From: Pseudomonas shirazensis
GTDB taxonomy: Bacteria; Pseudomonadota; Gammaproteobacteria; Pseudomonadales; Pseudomonadaceae
Reading direction: 5' to 3'
Assembly (NCBI RefSeq): GCF_014268785.2
Contig: NZ_JABWRD020000003.1
Location: forward strand, 248,001 to 312,000
Length of the DNA stretch: 64,000 bases
Part shown: piece by piece, positions 60,950 to 64,000 of the stretch
Numbering within the stretch: position 1 is the stretch's first letter
How the letters are laid out: each line of letters begins with the position of its first letter
The notes under the pieces: generated by a model
What the model saw: the letters and a program-made list of their open reading frames with translations, nothing else
The model's database searches: none
What the model was told of the DNA's origin: nothing
Program-made: the position numbers and the translations under genes

Positions 60950-61873
60950 TCAGCCCAGTACGTCCAGCGGCGACACGCCCAGCGGGCGACCGTCGGTTTC
61001 TTCTTCGAGCAATGTGCGCAACAGCTCCAGCGAAGCCTGTTGGCGCTGCGCATCGCGAAACACCAGGCCAACCTTGAGTGGTACGCGGGGTTCGCTGAGG
61101 GGCTTCCACAGTAGCCCCTGATCATCCTCGGCCGCCGCCTTGGCGCGCCCTGGCAGGATGGTTGCCAGCGAGGTGTGCGCCAGGCTGTCGAGGATTCCCG
61201 CCATGTTGTTCATTTCGGCCTGTACCTGCGGCCTGCGGCCCTGGCTGGCCAGCTGCTCCTTCCAGATCTGGCGGATCTGAAACTCTTCACCCAGCATAAG
61301 CAGCGGCAATTCGGCCGCCTGCCTGATCGAGACCTTCTTGAAGTCCTTCAACTGATGAGTGTTGGGGATGACCAGTTGCAGCTCATCTTCATACAGCATC
61401 AGCCCGTGCAGGCCTGCCTGGCGCGGCGGCAGATAGCTGATGCCGATATCCAGATTGCCATTGAGCAGACGCCGCTCGATCTCCAGCCCCGACAGCTCGT
61501 AGATCTGCACCACCAAATGCGGCTGCGCCCGGCGCACGCGCTCCAGCAACTGCGGCACCAGCCCGGGGCGGACGGTCTGCAGGACACCGATGGCGAGGGT
61601 ACGCAGTGCCTGGCCTTTGAAGCTGCGCATAGCCTCATGGGCGCGCTGTAAACCGTCGAGCAAGGGCTGGGCATGGTTGTACAAGGTGTGCGCGGCCAGG
61701 GTCGGCAGCAGGCGCTTGTTGCTGCGCTCGAACAGGCTCAGGTCGAGGCTGTGTTCCAGTTGCCGAATCTGCTGGGACAAGGCCGGTTGCGACAGTGACA
61801 GGCGTTCGGCAGCACGGCCGACGTGGCCTTCTTCATAGACCGCGACGAAATAACGCAGTTGGCGAAAATCCAT
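60950..61873 (-). CDS. LysR-family transcriptional regulator
   Basis: The 307-residue protein has the N-terminal winged helix (MDFRQLRYFVAVYEEGHVGRAAERLSLSQPALSQQIRQLE) and a co-inducer-binding domain of the CynR/CbbR type. I chose ATG 61873 (MDFRQL), the usual start; two upstream codons (MLL) are also in frame. It is divergent from the aminotransferase-like gene, the standard arrangement of a LysR regulator and target. Its 3' end lies 20 bases from the rsmY terminator. Confidence 0.88.
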   Translation of the reverse strand: MDFRQLRYFVAVYEEGHVGRAAERLSLSQPALSQQIRQLEHSLDLSLFERSNKRLLPTLAAHTLYNHAQPLLDGLQRAHEAMRSFKGQALRTLAIGVLQTVRPGLVPQLLERVRRAQPHLVVQIYELSGLEIERRLLNGNLDIGISYLPPRQAGLHGLMLYEDELQLVIPNTHQLKDFKKVSIRQAAELPLLMLGEEFQIRQIWKEQLASQGRRPQVQAEMNNMAGILDSLAHTSLATILPGRAKAAAEDDQGLLWKPLSEPRVPLKVGLVFRDAQRQQASLELLRTLLEEETDGRPLGVSPLDVLG

Positions 61874-61964
61874 AAGCAACACTTATCGAAAAAGCTGGGA
61901 AATCGAAATGGCCAGGGTGCCCGGTTGTGCCTAGTCTAGCGGCGTTTTCAAGCATTTACCTGCT

Positions 61965-61993
61965 GTTGCAGCGACCGATTGTTGCAGTCGCTG
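61965..61993. promoter_or_regulatory. Candidate LysR operator between regulator and aminotransferase gene
   Basis: CAGCGAC (61969-61975) and GTCGCTG (61987-61993) are perfect inverted arms with 11 bases between, and GTTGCAG is directly repeated at 61965-61971 and 61981-61987. The layout suits LysR-type tetramer binding about 50-75 bases before the aminotransferase start. Confidence 0.5.
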
Positions 61994-62040
61994 AAAAACA
62001 CTTTTGATAGGCCACGCTGAAAGATCGGTCTGGAGTTCTG

Positions 62041-63264
62041 ATGAATCTGTTCAAGCTGCGTCGGCCAGCTGTCGCGGTGGTCGAACCTGTACCAGCAGCA
62101 CCGGCAGCTGCCGCGTCGCTATCGAGCGAATGGCTGATGGCGTCCGCCGCGCTGCCTGCGCCGATTTTTGTGCGTGGGCAGGGCTCGTGGTTATGGGACA
62201 ACGACGGTCGGGCTTATCTGGACTTCACTCAAGGCAGTGCAGGCAACAGTCTCGGCCATTGCCCACAAGTGGTGAGCGAAGCGCTGAGTGCTCAGGCCCA
62301 GACATTGCTTAACTGCGGCGGGCAGCTAACCAACCACAACCAGTTGCTGCTGGCGCAGAAGCTTTGCCAGAGCACCGGCAGTGACCAGGCATACCTGCTC
62401 AACAGCGGTGCCGAAGCGTGCGCAACGGCGATCCGCCTGGCGCGTAAATGGGGCCAACTGCATCGCAGCGGCGCCGATCATGTCATTACGGCCAGCCAGG
62501 CTTGCCACGGGCGCGGTCTGGATACGTCGGGCTTCAGCCAGGTGCCGTTCAACGACCTGAGCGCACTGCACGCCGCCGTCGACTCGCGCACGGTCGCGAT
62601 CATGCTCGAACCGATCCAGGGCGAGGCCGGCGTTATCCCGGCCAGCCGCGAGTATCTCCAGGGTGTCGAACGGCTGTGCCGCGAGCTGGGCATTCTGCTG
62701 ATTTTCGACGAAGTACTGACCGGCATCGGCCGCTGCGGTGCGTTGTTGGCCGAACAGCGATATGACGTGCGTGCCGACATCATCGCCCTTGGCACAGGCC
62801 TGGGGGGTGGCGTGCCGGTCGCCGCGCTGCTGGCCCGCGGCAGCGCCTGCTGCGCCGAGCCTGGCGAGTTGCAAGGCAGCCAGCACGGCAATGCACTGAT
62901 GTGCACAGCCGGCCTGGCGGTACTGGAGAGCGTGCTCGCGCCTGGCTTCTTCGAGCAGATCAAGGACCGCGGCCGCCACCTGCGCGAAGGCTTGAGCAGG
63001 TTGTCTGGGCGTTATGGTCATGGCGTGGTGCGCGGGCAGGGTCTGCTGTGGGCGCTGCAGTTACACGATGAGGTGGCGCCAGCGTTGGTGCAGGCGGCAT
63101 TGCAGGAGGGCTTGTTGCTGCAGGCGCCCCAGCCCGATGTAGTCCGCTTTGCCCCGGCGCTGACGATTAGCCGCGGGCTTGTCGACGAGATGCTGCTGAA
63201 GCTGGCCAGAGCCTTTGCCCGGCTGCACGGGCAACAGCACAACCGTCGCGAGATGCGCGCCTGA
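62041..63264 (+). CDS. Class III aminotransferase-like protein lacking the PLP lysine
   Basis: The 407-residue protein has the fold of acetylornithine/GABA-type aminotransferases: WLWDNDGRAYLDF, LLNSGAEACATAIRLAR for the PLP phosphate, and LIFDEVLTGIGRCG with Asp223 for the pyridine nitrogen. At the site of the Schiff-base lysine the sequence reads ALGTGLGGGVPVA, so Thr252 (codon ACA) stands where AAA/AAG lysine is expected, 29 residues after the Asp as usual. A N-terminal Ala/Pro-rich segment is unusual. It may be inactive, carry another reaction, or be a sequence change from lysine by one base. Divergent LysR gene upstream. Confidence 0.8.
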   Translation: MNLFKLRRPAVAVVEPVPAAPAAAASLSSEWLMASAALPAPIFVRGQGSWLWDNDGRAYLDFTQGSAGNSLGHCPQVVSEALSAQAQTLLNCGGQLTNHNQLLLAQKLCQSTGSDQAYLLNSGAEACATAIRLARKWGQLHRSGADHVITASQACHGRGLDTSGFSQVPFNDLSALHAAVDSRTVAIMLEPIQGEAGVIPASREYLQGVERLCRELGILLIFDEVLTGIGRCGALLAEQRYDVRADIIALGTGLGGGVPVAALLARGSACCAEPGELQGSQHGNALMCTAGLAVLESVLAPGFFEQIKDRGRHLREGLSRLSGRYGHGVVRGQGLLWALQLHDEVAPALVQAALQEGLLLQAPQPDVVRFAPALTISRGLVDEMLLKLARAFARLHGQQHNRREMRA

Positions 63265-63314
63265 TCGGCAATAGCGCTCACTTATTTCAACGAACCGTCT
63301 GGCGTTTCTGCGCA

Positions 63315-63357
63315 TCGCCCCTGGCCTGTCTTATTCGGCCCGGGGCGTTTTTTTGTG
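63315..63357 (+). terminator. Terminator after the aminotransferase-like gene
   Basis: CGCCCC-T-GGCC and GGCC-C-GGGGCG arms pair around TGTCTTATTC-like loop sequence, then a run of seven T residues. Confidence 0.9.
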
Positions 63358-63362
63358 CACGC

Positions 63363-63392
63363 TGTAGGAGCGGATTACGCTCATTCGGCAAA
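63363..63392. repeat. Degenerate REP-like sequence
   Basis: CTGTAGGAGCGGATTACGCT resembles a REP arm but lacks the normal stem. It lies between the terminator and the small YqaE gene. Confidence 0.4.
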
Positions 63393-63479
63393 CCCTACCC
63401 GCGAGCGCAATACCGCCGCCTGCGGAACCTCTGCGCAAGCGCGCGAGTCTGTGTAGTAACCACTGACGGAGAGACATGC

Positions 63480-63638
63480 ATGGACTTCATTCGCATCATT
63501 ATCGCGATCCTTCTGCCGCCGCTTGGCGTGTTCCTGCAGGTCGGCTTTGCCGGTGCGTTCTGGCTGAACATCCTGTTGACGTTGCTGGGTTATATCCCCG
63601 GCATCATCCACGCGGTGTATATCATCGCCAAGCGCTGA
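63480..63638 (+). CDS. YqaE/Pmp3-family small membrane protein
   Basis: A 52-residue protein starting MDFIRIIIAILLPPLGVFLQ has two hydrophobic helices separated by a short loop (GFAGAFWLN) and ends IPGIIHAVYIIAKR. This is the Pmp3/UPF0057 family, small plasma-membrane proteins linked to salt and membrane-potential stress. ATG at 63480 has GGAGAGA upstream. It is followed by a hairpin and converges with the S9 peptidase gene. Confidence 0.92.
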   Translation: MDFIRIIIAILLPPLGVFLQVGFAGAFWLNILLTLLGYIPGIIHAVYIIAKR

Positions 63639-63644
63639 CGTGAC

Positions 63645-63665
63645 GAGGGCCGCGCTGCGGCCCTC
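63645..63665. terminator. Hairpin between YqaE gene and S9 peptidase gene
   Basis: GAGGGCCGC pairs perfectly with GCGGCCCTC around GCT. No T-run; it can serve both convergent genes. Confidence 0.6.
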
Positions 63666-63689
63666 TGTTGCAATTGCGGGGTACTCGGC

Positions 63690-64000
63690 TCAACGGTCGA
63701 GAACCCGGCAATAGAACTTCCATTCTTCCTCGAGTGCATGCGCAAGGTTCTCGGCCTTGCGCAAACCATGCCGCTCACCGGCATAAAAATGCCCTTCAGC
63801 CTCGATCCCGTTAGCTTTCAGCGCCGCCAGCATGACGCGGGTCTGCTCGGGGACTACTACGGCATCCAGTTCGCCCTGGAAGAAGATCATCGGCACCTTG
63901 ATTTGCTCGGCGTGCAGCAGCGGTGTGCGTTGGCGGTAGCGCTCGGCGTCTCGTTCAGGATCGCCAATCAGCCAGTCCAGATAATCCCCTTCGAACTTAT
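63690..64000 (-). CDS. Prolyl-oligopeptidase-family (S9) hydrolase, C-terminal end
   Basis: The frame is open to the edge of the window, so only the last 102 residues are seen. They include the third-strand region VPMIFFQGELDAVVVPEQTR with the catalytic Asp, and ERHGLRKAENLAHALEEEW with the catalytic His, as in S9 peptidases and related esterases. In P. putida a gene of this kind lies near the pqq cluster, which would then be just outside the window; this is inference. Confidence 0.85.
   Translation of the reverse strand, partial: KFEGDYLDWLIGDPERDAERYRQRTPLLHAEQIKVPMIFFQGELDAVVVPEQTRVMLAALKANGIEAEGHFYAGERHGLRKAENLAHALEEEWKFYCRVLDR

Noticed and set aside
60782..61114. 110-codon frame running through rsmY into the LysR gene
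   Set aside because: It crosses the rsmY terminator and has no ribosome site; the GGA-rich sequence is explained by the RNA.

Overview
The window is about 64 kb of high-GC chromosome from a Pseudomonas, most likely the P. putida group. Three things suggest this: the gene order (sox, purU, fdhA, later aceEF/glnE/waa, then glcB, then bioBFHCD, two FadE-type dehydrogenases and rsmY), the Pseudomonas-type REP elements, and GacA-, PsrA- and BirA-like sites. It is ordinary core chromosome with a few accessory pieces. No phage, insertion sequence, CRISPR array, tRNA or rRNA was seen.

Layout. 1-6.3 kb: one-carbon catabolism (soxD end, soxA, soxG, purU, fdhA), in which sarcosine is demethylated and the C1 unit is handled as formyl-THF and formaldehyde. 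6.4-16.5 kb: a DUF2780 protein, an acyltransferase, a secreted retropepsin-like protein, the creBCD regulatory cluster, a glutathione transferase, msrA and a PAS/GAF/GGDEF/EAL protein whose GGDEF motif is degenerate. 16.7-21 kb: aceF and aceE, with glnE divergent. 24.5-31.5 kb: a tightly packed LPS inner-core operon (waaF, waaC, waaG, waaP and three further kinase-like genes). 31.4-39.7 kb: a same-strand iron-uptake block (FecI-type sigma factor, FecR-type regulator, TonB receptor, PepSY membrane protein, small membrane protein) followed by a large dermonecrotic-toxin-domain (DUF6543-like) protein whose end overlaps the end of the LPS operon.

39.8-50.2 kb: exonuclease and cNMP/CBS/DUF294 pair, a lone receiver protein, glcB, a GcvR-like ACT protein, rarD, srkA, a ModE-like regulator and comF. 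50.3-54.8 kb: the biotin operon bioBFHCD behind a BirA-type operator. 54.9-60.7 kb: a small protein resembling a flagellar rod N-terminus, two FadE-type acyl-CoA dehydrogenases, and a membrane diguanylate cyclase between them. 60.8-60.93 kb: the regulatory RNA gene rsmY. 61-64 kb: a LysR regulator, a divergent class III aminotransferase-like protein that lacks the PLP lysine, a YqaE/Pmp3 peptide and the end of an S9 peptidase.

Most notable observations. (1) The aminotransferase-like protein has Thr252 where the Schiff-base lysine should be. (2) The aceE and glcB upstream regions share two different palindromes: a TGTAGT/ACTACA motif that fits the KDPG-responsive regulator RccR, and a second TGCGAC/GTCGCA palindrome I cannot assign. 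(3) A toxin-like gene lies at the 3' end of an iron-responsive block. (4) A nested, perfectly paired inverted repeat lies upstream of the PsrA-controlled fadE. All assignments were made by reading the sequence; no database search or folding program was run.
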